From assembly GCF_022179185.1 (NCBI RefSeq), contig NZ_BPQJ01000002.1, forward strand, positions 1 to 64,000: a stretch of DNA of 64,000 nt, read 5' to 3'. Origin of the DNA: Methylobacterium frigidaeris (GTDB lineage: Bacteria; Pseudomonadota; Alphaproteobacteria; Rhizobiales; Beijerinckiaceae). Below are positions 33,517 through 43,508 of this stretch, in pieces. The position numbers were made by a program, and so were the translations under genes. The stretch's first letter is position 1, and the number at the start of each line of letters is the position of its first letter. Under the pieces are notes generated by a model. The model was given only the letters and a program-made list of their open reading frames with translations, had not been told where the DNA came from and did not search any database.

Positions 33517-34176
33517 TCAGGGGCGCCAGCGCAGGAAGTTGCCGATGAGCCGAAGCCCGAGGGTCTGGCTCTTCTCAGGGTGGAACTGCGTGCCGGCGAT
33601 GGTGCCGCGGGCGACCATGGCGGTGACCGCGCCGCCGTAATCGGCGGTGGCGACGACGTCGCCGGGCTCTGCCGGCGCGAGCGCGTAGCTGTGCACGAAA
33701 TAGGCGTGCAGCCCGTCTCCGCCCGTGGGGATGCCGTCGAGCAGCGGATGCGGCCGGCGCTCCTGCAGCGTGTTCCAGCCCATATGCGGCACCTTCAGGC
33801 CCGGATCCGCCGGCCTGATCGGCGCGACGTCGCCCGGGATCCAGCCGAGGCCGGGGGTGACCTCGTATTCGAGGCCGCGGCTCGCCAGCAGCTGCATGCC
33901 GACGCAGATGCCGAGGAACGGCCGGCCGCGGGCATGCGCCGCCTCCGTCATCGCCTCGACCATGCCGGAGACGGCGTCGAGGCCGCGCCGGCAATCGGCA
34001 TAGGCGCCGACGCCCGGCAGCACGACCCGGTCGGCGGCGGCGACCGTCGCGGGATCGGAGGTGACGAGGATGCGGGCGTCGGTCCCGGTCTCGCGGGCGG
34101 CGCGCTCGAATGCCTTGGCGGCCGAGTGCAGGTTGCCGGAGCCGTAATCGATGATGGCGACGGTGTCCGCGCTCAA
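33517..34176 (-). CDS. hisH: imidazole glycerol phosphate synthase, glutamine amidotransferase subunit
   Basis: 219 residues; the start is a TTG at 34176 with a strong GGGAGGAT ribosome site a few bases before it. The class I amidotransferase triad is visible: Cys in [11 protein letters not shown], His and Glu in [19 protein letters not shown] opens the protein. It supplies ammonia to HisF. Confidence 0.96.
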   Translation of the reverse strand: MSADTVAIIDYGSGNLHSAAKAFERAARETGTDARILVTSDPATVAAADRVVLPGVGAYADCRRGLDAVSGMVEAMTEAAHARGRPFLGICVGMQLLASRGLEYEVTPGLGWIPGDVAPIRPADPGLKVPHMGWNTLQERRPHPLLDGIPTGGDGLHAYFVHSYALAPAEPGDVVATADYGGAVTAMVARGTIAGTQFHPEKSQTLGLRLIGNFLRWRP

Positions 34177-34240
34177 CGGAGATCCTCCCGGGTCGCGGTG
34201 GTCTGGGTCAACGGGGGGCTCGATCGGGTGGTTGCGGCGC

Positions 34241-34735
34241 TCACCGGGGTCCTTGCGCCTCCGGGAAGAGGCCCAGAGCCGGGCTCTCGGCGCGGGCGCT
34301 CGCCGGCGTCACCGGCCGGGGCGCGGCGGTCGTTCCGAGGCGGGCGCCCTCCTCCCGCAGCCAGCGGGCGACGAACTTCACCTCGGCCTCCTTGGTGTCC
34401 GAAGCCGTCACCGCGTCGCGGATCGGGCGGCCGGTGCGGGCATAGGTCCAGCGCCGCAGCGACGAGGCCTCGAGCCCGATGAGCCAGGACAGGAGCAGCG
34501 CGATCACGAAGCCCGCCACCGGATTCAACCCCAGGGCGAGGCCGGCGGCCCAGACCACGATCTCGGCCGCGAGCACGACGAGGCCCGCGAGCCAGAGCCG
34601 GTGCCAGAAGAACCACAGGGCCGAGAACCAGAAGGCCGGCCAGACGAAGGCGTCCGGCACCAGCTTGGCGCGGTCGAGCGCCTCCGGCTCGCCGGGATCG
34701 ACCTCGTCGGGCACGTGCAGGGTGTAGGTGGTCAT
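34241..34735 (-). CDS. DUF2628 membrane protein
   Basis: 164 residues. Two or three hydrophobic segments lie at about 29-95 ([19 protein letters not shown], then [19 protein letters not shown] and [18 protein letters not shown]), followed by a basic cytoplasmic tail. This is the DUF2628 pattern, found between hisB and hisH in many Rhizobiales. No biochemical function is known and no direct histidine role can be inferred beyond conserved cotranscription. Confidence 0.88.
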   Translation of the reverse strand: MTTYTLHVPDEVDPGEPEALDRAKLVPDAFVWPAFWFSALWFFWHRLWLAGLVVLAAEIVVWAAGLALGLNPVAGFVIALLLSWLIGLEASSLRRWTYARTGRPIRDAVTASDTKEAEVKFVARWLREEGARLGTTAAPRPVTPASARAESPALGLFPEAQGPR

Positions 34736-34774
34736 CCGGTTCCCCCCGGGATCCGTCGTTGCGGCATGACAGCT

Positions 34775-35377
34775 CTAGAGCGAGCCTTTGGTCGATGGCA
34801 CCCGGCCGCCCTCGCGGGGATCGACCTCGACCGCGTGCCGCAAGGCACGTGCCAGCCCCTTGTAGCAGCTCTCGGCAATGTGGTGCTGGTTGTCGCCGTA
34901 CAGCGTTTCGACGTGCAGCGTGATCCCGGCATTCATCGCGAAGGCCTGGAACCACTCGCGCACCAGCTCGGTATCGAAGACGCCGATCTTCTCGCGGGCG
35001 AACGCGGTGCGGAAGACCAGGAACGGCCGGCCGGAGATGTCGACGGCGACCCGCGTCAGTGCCTCGTCCATGGGCAGATGCAGGTCGGCATAGCGGCGAA
35101 TGCCGCGCTTGTCGCCGAGCGCCTGAGCGAAGGCCTGGCCGAGGGCGATGCCGCAATCCTCGGTGGTATGGTGCTGGTCGACGTGGAGGTCGCCCGTCAC
35201 CTTGACCTCGAGGTCGAACAGGGCGTGGCGGGCGAGCAGCTCCAGCATGTGGTCGAGGAAGCCGACCCCCGTCGCGATGCTGGCCCGGCCGGTGCCGTCG
35301 AGGGTGAGCGCGACGCTGACGTCGGTCTCGGCGGTGCGCCGGTCGACGCGGCCGGCGCGTAGGGGAGTGTCGGTCAT
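34775..35377 (-). CDS. hisB: imidazoleglycerol-phosphate dehydratase
   Basis: 200 residues, the monofunctional form. [19 protein letters not shown] and [19 protein letters not shown] carry the manganese ligands (HHxxED), repeated near the C terminus as [20 protein letters not shown]. It dehydrates IGP to imidazole acetol phosphate. It is the first gene of the his operon here; hisC, hisD, hisG and hisI are elsewhere. Confidence 0.97.
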   Translation of the reverse strand: MTDTPLRAGRVDRRTAETDVSVALTLDGTGRASIATGVGFLDHMLELLARHALFDLEVKVTGDLHVDQHHTTEDCGIALGQAFAQALGDKRGIRRYADLHLPMDEALTRVAVDISGRPFLVFRTAFAREKIGVFDTELVREWFQAFAMNAGITLHVETLYGDNQHHIAESCYKGLARALRHAVEVDPREGGRVPSTKGSL

Positions 35378-35403
35378 CGCAGGAGACTGTTGCCAACGGA
35401 AAC

Positions 35404-35428
35404 GGGCTGCCTTGTTAAAAGGCAGCCC
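35404..35428 (-). terminator. hairpin between mtnP and hisB
   Basis: A perfect 10-bp stem (GGGCTGCCTT / AAGGCAGCCC) with a 5-base loop. It is 68 bases beyond the mtnP stop and 27 bases before the hisB start on the minus strand. The T tract is weak, so it may be a partial terminator or an attenuator-like element ahead of the his operon; no His-rich leader peptide was seen. Confidence 0.5.
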
Positions 35429-35495
35429 GCGGAAATGCCAGGGGCGATCCGGCCTTTATGCCGTCGCGCCCCCGGGGCCCGAGGGAGCGGCGGGA

Positions 35496-36374
35496 TCAGA
35501 TGTCCGCCAGCACTCGCGCGCAAACCGCATCCAGCTTCGCCATCAGCGCCGGGTCGCGATGGGTCGGCGCGGTCATGATCGCACCCTCGAGCGCCCGGTC
35601 GGAGCCCGCCGGGCAGGGTTCGCGCTCGGCCGGGAAGTCGCGGGCGAGACGGCTCACCAGGCGCGCGGCCTTCGAGGCGTTGGCGCGGGCCACCGCCACC
35701 ACGGAGGCGACGTCGACGGCGCCGTGTTCCGGGTGCCAGCAATCGAAATCCGTCACCATGGCGATCGTCGCGTAGGTGATCTCGGCCTCGCGGGCGAGCT
35801 TGGCCTCCGGCATGTTGGTCATGCCGATCACGTCGTAGCCCTGCGCCTTGTAGGTGAGCGACTCGGCATAGGACGAGAATTGCGGCCCCTCCATGCAGAC
35901 ATAGGTGCCGCCCTTCCTGACCGCGATCTCCTCGGCGTCGGCCGCGGCCTGGATGCGGGCCTGGAGGGCCGGACCGACCGGATGGGCCATCGAGACGTGG
36001 GCGACGCAGCCATTGCCGAAGAACGACGAGGTGCGGCCGACCGTGCGGTCGACGAACTGGTCGACGAGCACGAACAGACCCGGATAGAGCTCCTGCCGAA
36101 ACGAGCCGCAGGCCGAGAGGGCGACGATGTCGGTGACGCCGGCGCGCTTGAGCACGTCGATATTGGCCCGGTAATCGATGCCCGACGGCGACAGCCGGTG
36201 GCCGCGCCCGTGCCGGGCGAGGAACACCACCGGCGTCTCGCCGATCCGGCCGACGCGGAGCGCGTCCGAGGGTTCGCCCCAGGGCGAGGTCATTGCTTCC
36301 TCGCGCACGTCCTCCAGACCGGGCAGGTCATAGACGCCCGACCCGCCGATGACTCCGAGCACCGCCTTGACCAT
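35496..36374 (-). CDS. mtnP: 5'-methylthioadenosine phosphorylase
   Basis: 292 residues from the ATG at 36374, preceded by AGGAGA. VIGGSGVYDLPGL starts the protein, RHGRGHRLSPSGIDYRANI is the phosphate/substrate block, and MEGPQFSSYAES and GMTNMPEAKLAREAEITYATIAMVTDFDCWH are typical of MTA phosphorylases. It recovers adenine and methylthioribose-1-phosphate. Position behind petABC is conserved in Rhizobiales, although the usual apt gene is absent here. Confidence 0.95.
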   Translation of the reverse strand: MVKAVLGVIGGSGVYDLPGLEDVREEAMTSPWGEPSDALRVGRIGETPVVFLARHGRGHRLSPSGIDYRANIDVLKRAGVTDIVALSACGSFRQELYPGLFVLVDQFVDRTVGRTSSFFGNGCVAHVSMAHPVGPALQARIQAAADAEEIAVRKGGTYVCMEGPQFSSYAESLTYKAQGYDVIGMTNMPEAKLAREAEITYATIAMVTDFDCWHPEHGAVDVASVVAVARANASKAARLVSRLARDFPAEREPCPAGSDRALEGAIMTAPTHRDPALMAKLDAVCARVLADI

Positions 36375-36394
36375 GGGGGTTCTCCTGTAACGAA

Positions 36395-36416
36395 AGAGGC
36401 CCCTTTCGGGGCCTCT
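36395..36416 (-). terminator. hairpin terminator upstream of mtnP
   Basis: A perfect 9-bp stem (AGAGGCCCC / GGGGCCTCT) with a TTTC loop, followed on the minus strand by TTCG. It sits between the petC stop and the mtnP start, and could end petABC transcription after the dispersed repeat. Confidence 0.6.
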
Positions 36417-36429
36417 GGAAGGGATGGAT

Positions 36430-36536
36430 CCGAGAGCATCATCCGATCGCGCTGCGATCGGATGATGCTCTCGGTCGTTGATCTTTCCGCATTTTCTTCG
36501 ACGAACCGGCGTCCACTTCGTCTGAAAATGCTCTGG
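36430..36536. repeat. dispersed intergenic hairpin repeat, copy B
   Basis: Second copy of the element at 16342-16447. The first module is a perfect 21-bp stem (36430-36450 with 36454-36474) around a 3-base loop. The second module pairs GCATTTTC..GACGAA with TTCGTC.GAAAATGC. Both copies share CGACGAACCGG and GAAAATGCTCT. It lies 3 bases beyond the petC stop codon, again directly behind a gene. Confidence 0.78.
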
Positions 36537-36538
36537 CG

Positions 36539-37450
36539 TCAGCTGGTCTTGTGCAGCTCGGGCTGCAGCCCGTGCGTCTCGCCGCCGACGTCGGACCAGA
36601 TCTTCTTCTTCACGTAGTAGAGCAGGCCGGCCAGCACGAGCAGGAACAGCATCGCCCGCAGGCCCAGCGACTTGCGCGCCAGGAGGTGCGGCTCCGCCGT
36701 CCACATCAGGAAGGCGGTGACGTCGCGCGAGTACTGGTCGACGGTCTCCGGCACGACCGGTTGGCCGTTCGCGCCCTTGGCGTAGGTCACCTGACCGTCG
36801 CTCAGAGGCTTGGGCATCGCGATGACGTGGCCCGGATAATACTCGTTGTAGTGGCCACCCGCCGGCACCTGCACGTCCTTCGGCGGCTCATCCTTGTAGC
36901 CGTTGAGGAGGGCGTGGATGTAATCCGGGCCCTGCTCGGTGTAGCCGATGAAGGGCAGCCAATCGATGATGAACCACAGGCCGCCGCGGGCGAAGGTGCG
37001 GGCCTTGGCCATCAGCGACAGGTCCGGCGGCGCCTTGCCGCCGTTGGCGGCGGCCGCGGCCTGGTCGTTCGGGAACGGCGCCGGGATCTTGTCGGCCGGG
37101 CGGCCGGGCCGCTCGAACATGTCGCCGGAATCGTTCGGGCCATCCTTGACCTTGTACTCGGCCGCCAGCGCCTTGACCTGGGCGGCGGAGAAGTCAGGCC
37201 CGCCCTCCTCCTCCAGGTTGCGGAAGCGGATGTAGCTCAGGCTGTGGCAGTTCGAGCAGACCTCGCGGTAGACCTGGAAGCCGCGCTGCAGCTGCGCCTG
37301 GTCGAAAGTGCCGAACATCCCCGAGAAGGTCCACTTCTCGCGGTGCGGCAGCGGCCCACCCTCCGCCGCCGAGGCGGCGCCGGCCGACAGGAACGCGGCG
37401 AAAGCGGCCGCCACGAGAGCGCGTGTCCGGAGAGCGCGTGTTCTGATCAT
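36539..37450 (-). CDS. petC: cytochrome c1 of the bc1 complex
   Basis: 303 residues. A signal peptide ends near GAASAAEGG, the heme c motif is CSNCHSL at about residue 66, and the C-terminal helix LRAMLFLLVLAGLLYYVKKK anchors it. It passes electrons from the Rieske protein to soluble cytochrome c. It is a separate gene here, unlike the fused fbcH of Bradyrhizobium. It ends the petABC operon. Confidence 0.96.
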   Translation of the reverse strand: MIRTRALRTRALVAAAFAAFLSAGAASAAEGGPLPHREKWTFSGMFGTFDQAQLQRGFQVYREVCSNCHSLSYIRFRNLEEEGGPDFSAAQVKALAAEYKVKDGPNDSGDMFERPGRPADKIPAPFPNDQAAAAANGGKAPPDLSLMAKARTFARGGLWFIIDWLPFIGYTEQGPDYIHALLNGYKDEPPKDVQVPAGGHYNEYYPGHVIAMPKPLSDGQVTYAKGANGQPVVPETVDQYSRDVTAFLMWTAEPHLLARKSLGLRAMLFLLVLAGLLYYVKKKIWSDVGGETHGLQPELHKTS

Positions 37451-37541
37451 TCCCCTCGATGCCCCTTGCGGCGTCGTTAGTGCTTCATCGCGATCGTGGG
37501 ACGGGCGGATGCGTGGAGCATCCGCCCACCCGAGGCCTGTG

Positions 37542-38828
37542 TCAGCCCTTGGTCGGGGGCGCGGCGGCCGCGCCGGCCGGCATGCCGGAGGAGCCGACCT
37601 GCTTGCCCGGGCCGGTGACGCTCTCGAGGATCGAGCCCGGCAGGGGCTTCGGGGTCTCGAAGAGGCCGACCAGCGGCATCACGATCAGGAAGTGGGCGAA
37701 GTAGTAGAAGGTGGCGATGCGCGAGGCGAGGACATAGCCGCCCTCCGGGGGCTTCGAGCCGAGCCAGCCGAGCAGGAAGCAGCAGAAGATGAAGACCCAG
37801 AAGAACTGGCGGTAGATCGGCCGGTAGTTGGCCGAGCGGACCCGCGAGGTGTCGAGCCACGGCGCCAGCGCCAGGATGATCACCGCGCCGAACATCAGGA
37901 TCACGCCGCCGAGCTTGTCCGGCACCGCGCGCAGGATGGCGTAGAAGGGCAGGAAGTACCACTCGGGCACGATGTGCGCAGGCGTCACGGCGGGGTTCGC
38001 CGGGATGTAGTTGTCGGCGTGGCCGAGGTAGTTCGGCTGGAGGAAGATCCAGTAGGCGAAGAAGACGAAGAACACCACCACCGCGAACACGTCCTTGATG
38101 GTCGCGTAGGGGGTGAAGGGCACGGCGTCCTTGCCGGTCTTGATCGGGATGCCGGTCGGGTTGTTCTGGCCGGTGACGTGCAGCGCCCAGACGTGCAGGA
38201 CGACGACGCCGGCGATCATGAACGGCAGGAGGTAGTGCAGCGAGAAGAAGCGGTTGATGGTCGGGTTGCCGACCGAGTAGCCGCCCCAGAGCAGGCTCTG
38301 GATCGTGTCGCCGACGATCGGGATCGCCGCCAGGATGTTGGTGATGACGGTGGCGCCCCAGAACGACATCTGGCCCCACGGCAGGGTGTAGCCGAGGAAC
38401 GCGGTCGCCATCATCAGGAGGTAGATGATCACGCCGAGGATGTAGAGCACCTCGCGCGGGGCCTTGTACGACCCGTAATAGAGGTTGCGGAACATGTGCA
38501 CGTAGACCGCGATGAAGAACATCGAGGCGCCGTTGGCGTGCATGTAGCGCAGGAGCCAGCCGTAGTTCACGTCGCGCATGATGTGCTCGACGGAGTTGAA
38601 CGCCTCGGTGGCCGAGGGCTGGTAGTGCATCGCCAGCCAGACGCCGGTGATGATCTGCGAGCCCAGCATCGCCATCAGGATGGCGCCGAACGTCCAGAAG
38701 TAGTTCAGGTTGCGCGGAACCGGGAAGGCGATGAACGAGGAATGGACCAGGCCTGCGATCGGCAGCCGGGCCTCGAACCACTTCGCGAAGCGGCTCTTGG
38801 GAACGTAGGTTGTGGCGTGTGCGCTCAT
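37542..38828 (-). CDS. petB: cytochrome b of the bc1 complex
   Basis: 428 residues with eight membrane helices. The heme-ligand histidines are in the second and fourth helices (region of LAMHYQPS.. and [10 protein letters not shown]), the Qo-site motif PEWY is in [17 protein letters not shown], and [14 protein letters not shown] is characteristic. It carries out the Q cycle in the inner membrane. Rieske, b and c1 are in the usual order, petA-petB-petC. Confidence 0.97.
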   Translation of the reverse strand: MSAHATTYVPKSRFAKWFEARLPIAGLVHSSFIAFPVPRNLNYFWTFGAILMAMLGSQIITGVWLAMHYQPSATEAFNSVEHIMRDVNYGWLLRYMHANGASMFFIAVYVHMFRNLYYGSYKAPREVLYILGVIIYLLMMATAFLGYTLPWGQMSFWGATVITNILAAIPIVGDTIQSLLWGGYSVGNPTINRFFSLHYLLPFMIAGVVVLHVWALHVTGQNNPTGIPIKTGKDAVPFTPYATIKDVFAVVVFFVFFAYWIFLQPNYLGHADNYIPANPAVTPAHIVPEWYFLPFYAILRAVPDKLGGVILMFGAVIILALAPWLDTSRVRSANYRPIYRQFFWVFIFCCFLLGWLGSKPPEGGYVLASRIATFYYFAHFLIVMPLVGLFETPKPLPGSILESVTGPGKQVGSSGMPAGAAAAPPTKG

Positions 38829-38867
38829 GGGGCAGCCCGCGTCTGGCGTTGCTTCACGATCGGCGGA

Positions 38868-39431
38868 TCAGGCGGTGGCGCCTTCGCCGATGCGGACCTT
38901 GGTGTCGCCCTGGAAGGCGTAGGGCGGGATCGGCAGGTTGATCGGCGCAGGGCCACGGGTCACGCGGCCCACCGCATCGAACTGCGAGCCGTGGCAGGGG
39001 CAGGCCCAGCCCTCGAGCCCGTTGGCGTTGGCGATCGGCACGCAGCCGAGATGGGTGCAGTTGCCGTAGGCGACGAGCCAGCGCTCGTGGCCCTCCTTGA
39101 CGCGGCCCAGGAACGGCGCCGGGTCGATCAGGCTCGCCGGGGCGACCGCCTTCATGTCGGCGACCTCCTTCTCGGTGAGGTGGCGCACGAAGATCAGCTT
39201 GCCGCGCCAGAAAACGTTGACGATCTGGCCATCGGCGATCGGCGTGAGGTCGACGTCGATGGGAGCGCCGGCGGCGATCGTCTCGGCATCCGGGGCCATC
39301 GAGGCGACGAACGGCCAGGCCAGAGCGGCAGCCCCGACCACGGCGCCCGCGCCGGTGGCGAGGAACAGGAAGTCCCGGCGGGTCGTCCCGTGGGGATGCG
39401 CGGCGTCGGATGGGGCGACGGTGGTGGCCAA
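38868..39431 (-). CDS. petA: Rieske iron-sulfur subunit of the bc1 complex
   Basis: 187 residues if started at the TTG at 39431, which has GGGAGAG at good spacing and yields the usual length; the longer upstream frame encodes non-conserved sequence. A Tat-type anchor (GTTRRDFLFLATGAGAVVG) is followed by the cluster-binding motifs CTHLGC and CPCHGS, with the disulfide cysteines included. It transfers electrons from ubiquinol to cytochrome c1. Confidence 0.95.
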   Translation of the reverse strand: MATTVAPSDAAHPHGTTRRDFLFLATGAGAVVGAAALAWPFVASMAPDAETIAAGAPIDVDLTPIADGQIVNVFWRGKLIFVRHLTEKEVADMKAVAPASLIDPAPFLGRVKEGHERWLVAYGNCTHLGCVPIANANGLEGWACPCHGSQFDAVGRVTRGPAPINLPIPPYAFQGDTKVRIGEGATA

Positions 39432-39691
39432 GTTCCGGCTCTCCCGAAAATCGTTGACGGCGGCGGGCCGCCGCTTGCGCGGCGCAAGGCGTCGTGGCCC
39501 GCTGGAAGGGTCGGCGGGGTTGTCGTTCCCCGATCCTGCCGGACCGAAGCACCTCCCCACTCGTGGCGGCAATGCGACCGGGCGTCGCCGCGCGGGTAGC
39601 TCTGTTGCACGGCCAAGCCCCGGAATAAAGGGCGAAAAGGCGCCCCGATCCGGAGGAATTCCAGATTTCCGCTGAGTGTGTTCTCTGCCGT

Positions 39692-39715
39692 GGGACGGCC
39701 CGCGAGGGCCGTCCC
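39692..39715 (-). terminator. hairpin after the MFS transporter gene
   Basis: A perfect 10-bp stem (GGGACGGCCC / GGGCCGTCCC) with a GCGA loop, 14 bases past the stop on the minus strand. No T tract follows, so efficiency is uncertain. Confidence 0.5.
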
Positions 39716-39728
39716 GATCGGCTGCGGG

Positions 39729-41033
39729 CTACTCGGCGGGAGCACCGACGCGGCCCGGTGCCGCGGCTGCGCCGCCATGGCTCAGGCGCAGCACCGTGAT
39801 CATGCCGACGAGGCCCGCGCAGGCGATCAGCAGGAGGCCGCCGGTGAAGCTGCCGGTCCAGTCCTTGATCGCGCCGACCGCGTAGGGGGCGACGAAGCCC
39901 GACAGGTTGCCGATCGAGTTCACCACCGCGATCGCGCCGGCGGCGGCGGCGCCCGAGAGGGTCTCGGTCGGAAGCGTCCAGGTGATCGGCAGCGCCCCGA
40001 AGATGCCCAGAGCCGCGCCCGAGAACAGCACCACCTTCACGATCGGGTCGCTGACGAGGGCTGCCCCGATGGTGCAGAGCGACGCGCAGGCGAGCGCCGC
40101 GGCGAGGTGGTAGCGCCGCTCGCGCTTGGCGTCCGAGCGCCGGCCCCACCACAGCATGCCGACGGTGCCGACGGCGTAGGGGATGATCATCACGAAGCCG
40201 GTCTGGGCGTTGGTGAGCCCGAACGCCTTGAAGATCTGCGGCAGGAAGAAGCCGAAGGCGTAGAGCAGCGCGACCGCGCCGAAATACACGACCGCGATGG
40301 CGAGCACCCGCGGGTTGAGGATCTCCTGCGTCAGCGGCACGTGGCCCTGGCGCGGGTTGCGGGCGGCTTCAGCGGCGAGCGTCTGCTCGAGCCAGGCCCG
40401 CTCGTCGGGGGCGAGCCACTGCGCGTCCGCCGGCCGGTCGGTGAGGTAGAAGTAGGTCATCACCGACAGGATCACCGCCGGAAGCGCCTCGATCACGTAG
40501 AGCCACTGCCAGCCCTTGAAGCCGAGCACGCCGTCGAGCTCGAGCAGCAGGCCGGAGATCGGCGAGCCGATGACGCTCGAGAGCGGGATCGCCACCATGA
40601 ACAGCGAGACGATGCGGGCCCGGTAGGCGGCCGGGTACCAGAGCGTGAGATAGAAGATGATGCCCGGGAAGAAGCCGGCCTCCGCCGCGCCGAGCAACAG
40701 GCGCATGATGTAGAAGCTGACTTCGCCACCGATGAAGGCCATGCCGCCGGAGATCAAGCCCCAGCTCAGCATGATGCGGGCGATCCAGCGCCGCGCCCCG
40801 AATTTCTCGAGCGCCAGGTTCGAGGGCACCTCGAAGATGAAGTAGGTGATGAAGAACAGTCCGGCGCCGAGGCCGTAGGCGGTGGCCGAGATGCCGAGGT
40901 CCCGGTTCATCGTCAGCGAGGCGAACCCGACATTGACGCGGTCGAGATAGGCCACGAAGTAGCAGACGATCAGGAACGGGATCAGGCGCCAGCTGACGCG
41001 CCTGATGGTGCGGGCTTCGATGTCGGTCGTCAC
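39729..41033 (-). CDS. MFS transporter, anion:cation symporter type
   Basis: 434 residues from a GTG at 41033 that has GGGAGG upstream. Twelve helices are predicted; LIVCYFVAYLDRVNVGFA and the loop GARRWIARIMLSWG are typical of the ACS family, which takes up carboxylates such as phthalate, hydroxyphenylacetate, tartrate or glucarate. The substrate cannot be assigned because no catabolic genes are adjacent. It is divergent from ribH. Confidence 0.87.
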   Translation of the reverse strand: MTTDIEARTIRRVSWRLIPFLIVCYFVAYLDRVNVGFASLTMNRDLGISATAYGLGAGLFFITYFIFEVPSNLALEKFGARRWIARIMLSWGLISGGMAFIGGEVSFYIMRLLLGAAEAGFFPGIIFYLTLWYPAAYRARIVSLFMVAIPLSSVIGSPISGLLLELDGVLGFKGWQWLYVIEALPAVILSVMTYFYLTDRPADAQWLAPDERAWLEQTLAAEAARNPRQGHVPLTQEILNPRVLAIAVVYFGAVALLYAFGFFLPQIFKAFGLTNAQTGFVMIIPYAVGTVGMLWWGRRSDAKRERRYHLAAALACASLCTIGAALVSDPIVKVVLFSGAALGIFGALPITWTLPTETLSGAAAAGAIAVVNSIGNLSGFVAPYAVGAIKDWTGSFTGGLLLIACAGLVGMITVLRLSHGGAAAAPGRVGAPAE

Positions 41034-41138
41034 GGCGCTGTCCTCCCGGCCGATTGTTGTTGGGCCATAATCCGGTGCGGCCGGGTGCGATGGCCCGGCT
41101 CTGGCGCCCGGGATGACCGGATTGTTCCCGGTTGGCAA

Positions 41139-41175
41139 GGATCCCTCGGCAGGCAGCGACGATCTGCGAGGGTCC
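41139..41175. promoter_or_regulatory. interrupted inverted repeat in the MFS/ribH divergent region
   Basis: GGATCCCTCGGCAG (41139-41152) pairs with CTGCGAGGGTCC (41164-41175) with two single-base bulges across an 11-base loop. It lies roughly midway between the divergent starts and could be an operator or a leader hairpin of ribH. It does not match the conserved core of the FMN riboswitch. Confidence 0.35.
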
Positions 41176-41299
41176 GCGCACTTGTGGGAGGCTCCTCTTC
41201 TGGTCTAGTGCTCCCCTCCCCGCCGGTGATGCACCGCAGCGAGGCCGCGTCACGGCCGCGCGCGAGCCGGTGCCCGTTCGAGGCTCGAAGACCCGCGCC

Positions 41300-41842
41300 A
41301 TGCACACGCCACGCCGCGACAGCGGAGCCGACCGCCCCCAGCTCACCGGAGCCCGGGTGCTCGTCGTCGAGGCCCGCTACTACGAGGACATTTCCGACGA
41401 GCTCCTCGCCGGTGCGCAGGCTGCGATCGCGGCGGCGGGGGCCGAGGCCGTGGTCGTCACGGTGCCGGGCGCGCTGGAGATCCCCCAGGCCGTCGCGATC
41501 CTGCTCGAGGCGGCGGCCCGCGCCCACAAGCCCTATGACGCGGTGGTGGCGCTCGGCTGCGTGATCCGCGGCGAGACCGGCCATTACGACATCGTCGCGG
41601 GCGAGAGCGCCCGGGCCCTGATGGACCTCTCGGTGATGCTCCGCCTGCCGCTCGGCAACGGCATCCTGACGGTCGAGACCGAGGCCCAGGCCCAAGCCCG
41701 CGCCCGCGTCGCCGAGATGAACAAGGGCGGCGGCGCCGCGGAAGCCGCGCTGGCGGTGCTCGCCCTGCGCCGGGCCGAGGAAGCCGGGCGCCAGGACCGC
41801 ACCATCGGCTTCACCCCCCGCCGCAATCCGGAGTCCGATTGA
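41300..41842 (+). CDS. ribH: 6,7-dimethyl-8-ribityllumazine synthase
   Basis: 180 residues from the ATG at 41300. [30 protein letters not shown] and the later [14 protein letters not shown] (with the catalytic His in TGHYD) identify lumazine synthase. It condenses the ribD product with dihydroxybutanone phosphate. It is followed by nusB after one base, the normal pairing, but ribD and ribE are about 8 kb away on the other strand. Confidence 0.96.
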   Translation: MHTPRRDSGADRPQLTGARVLVVEARYYEDISDELLAGAQAAIAAAGAEAVVVTVPGALEIPQAVAILLEAAARAHKPYDAVVALGCVIRGETGHYDIVAGESARALMDLSVMLRLPLGNGILTVETEAQAQARARVAEMNKGGGAAEAALAVLALRRAEEAGRQDRTIGFTPRRNPESD

Positions 41843-41843
41843 G

Positions 41844-42326
41844 ATGAAGCCCGCCGAGCGCAGCGGCGCCCGCCTGGCGGTGGTCCAGGCTCTCTACGAG
41901 ATGGAGATCTCCGGCAAGGGCGTGATCGACGCGCTGGCCGAGTTCGAGGCCTTCTGGATCGGCCAGGTCATCGACGAGGTCGAGCACCCGCCGGCCGAGA
42001 CGGCCTTCTTCCGCGACCTCCTGCGCGGCGTCGTCGAGGAGCAGCGGGCGATCGACCAGCGCCTCGACGCTGCGCTCTCCGCCGGCTGGCCCCTGCGCCG
42101 CCTCGAGGCGGTGGTGCGGGCGATCCTGCGGGCCGGTGCCTACGAGGTGATGTTCCGCCGCGACGTGCCGGTGAAGGTCGCGATCTCCGAATACGTCGAC
42201 GTCGCCCACAGCTTCTACGAGGGCGAAGAGCCGGGCCTCGTCAACGCGGTGCTCGACAAGGTCGGCCGCGTCGTGCGTCCGGACGATTTCGCGAAGGATT
42301 CAGCCAAGGGTTCGCGCGCCGGTTGA
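41844..42326 (+). CDS. nusB: transcription antitermination factor NusB
   Basis: 160 residues. RSGARLAVVQALYEME is the conserved N terminus and KVAISEYVDVAHSF with NAVLDKVGRVVR the C-terminal NusB block. It binds boxA RNA with NusE; a boxA-like site is present in the rRNA leader of this same window (414-424). It sits between ribH and thiL, as in most proteobacteria. Confidence 0.96.
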   Translation: MKPAERSGARLAVVQALYEMEISGKGVIDALAEFEAFWIGQVIDEVEHPPAETAFFRDLLRGVVEEQRAIDQRLDAALSAGWPLRRLEAVVRAILRAGAYEVMFRRDVPVKVAISEYVDVAHSFYEGEEPGLVNAVLDKVGRVVRPDDFAKDSAKGSRAG

Positions 42327-42503
42327 GGCGGCACGGGTCGCTTCCCGCGGTCTCGGCGAAACGATCCGGAAATGTGGGACGATTTTCCTTTTGTTGCGTT
42401 AGGGCATTGCCGCGGCCGCCGACCTGCGCTCTAGCTGTCTGCCGAGGGGGGGCGGATCGCGGTTTCGCCCCTTGCCTGCCTTCCACCGCGAGACCACCAC
42501 GCG

Positions 42504-43508
42504 ATGGCCCGCACCGATCTGCCCCGCCCCACCGAAGATGAGTTGATCGCCCGCTACTTCGCGCCTCTCGCCGGTGCCGGCGGGCTGTCCTTGCGCGACG
42601 ACGCGGCCGTGCTGACGCCGAGCCCGGGTCACGACCTGGTGCTGACCACCGACGCGGTGGTGGCCGGCGTGCATTACTATCCCGACGACCCGCCGTCCTC
42701 GATCGCCTGCAAGGCGCTCGGCGTGAACCTGTCCGACCTCGCCGCGAAGGGGGCCGAGCCGCGGGGCTTCCTCCTCACCCTCGCGCTCAGCGACGATTGG
42801 GACGAGGCCTGGCTCGCCGAGTTCTGCACCGGGTTGAGCGAGGCCGCGGCGCTGGCGAGCTGCCCGCTCCTCGGCGGCGACACCGTGCGGGCGGCCGGCC
42901 CCACCCTCGTCGGCATCACCGCCCTCGGCGAGGTCCCGTCCGGCACGATGGTGCGGCGGGGCACGGCGCGGGTCGGGGACAGGCTCCTCGTCTCGGGCAG
43001 CATCGGCGACGCGGCTTTCGGCCTCAAGCTCCGGCAGAAGCCCGCGGCGCCCTGGGGGGAGGCCCTATCCTTCCCGGTCCGCACCGCCCTGGTCGACCGC
43101 TACCTGCATCCGCAGGCCCGCCTCGCCCTCGCGCCGGCCCTGCGGGCCCATGCCCGCGCGGCGATGGACGTGTCGGACGGGCTCGTCGGCGATCTCGCCA
43201 AGATGATGCGGGCCGCGGACCTGAGCGCCGAGGTCGAGATCGAGGCGATTCCGCTCTCGGACGCGGCTCGGGCGGCGCTGGCCGTAAAACCGGCGCTCCT
43301 CGACACCGCGCTTACCGGTGGCGACGATTACGAGATCCTCTGTGCCGCCGATCCCGCGGAGGTGCCGGCCCTGCAGGAGGCCGCTGGGCGGGCCGGCGTG
43401 CCGCTCGCCGAGATCGGCACGGTGACGGAAGGCAGCGCCCCGCCGGTCTTCCGTGCGGCGGACGGCAGCGTGCGCCGCTTCCGCTCCGGCTCGTTCAGCC
43501 ACTTCTAG
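42504..43508 (+). CDS. thiL: thiamine-monophosphate kinase
   Basis: 334 residues. LRDDAAVL and [15 protein letters not shown] are the ATP and metal-binding blocks; [17 protein letters not shown] and [16 protein letters not shown] are family signatures, as is TGGDDYEIL. It makes thiamine pyrophosphate from the monophosphate. It is downstream of nusB with a 177-base gap. Confidence 0.96.
   Translation: MARTDLPRPTEDELIARYFAPLAGAGGLSLRDDAAVLTPSPGHDLVLTTDAVVAGVHYYPDDPPSSIACKALGVNLSDLAAKGAEPRGFLLTLALSDDWDEAWLAEFCTGLSEAAALASCPLLGGDTVRAAGPTLVGITALGEVPSGTMVRRGTARVGDRLLVSGSIGDAAFGLKLRQKPAAPWGEALSFPVRTALVDRYLHPQARLALAPALRAHARAAMDVSDGLVGDLAKMMRAADLSAEVEIEAIPLSDAARAALAVKPALLDTALTGGDDYEILCAADPAEVPALQEAAGRAGVPLAEIGTVTEGSAPPVFRAADGSVRRFRSGSFSHF

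Noticed and set aside
41139..41299. FMN riboswitch upstream of ribH
   Set aside because: The conserved FMN-aptamer blocks are absent; only an unrelated inverted repeat is seen.
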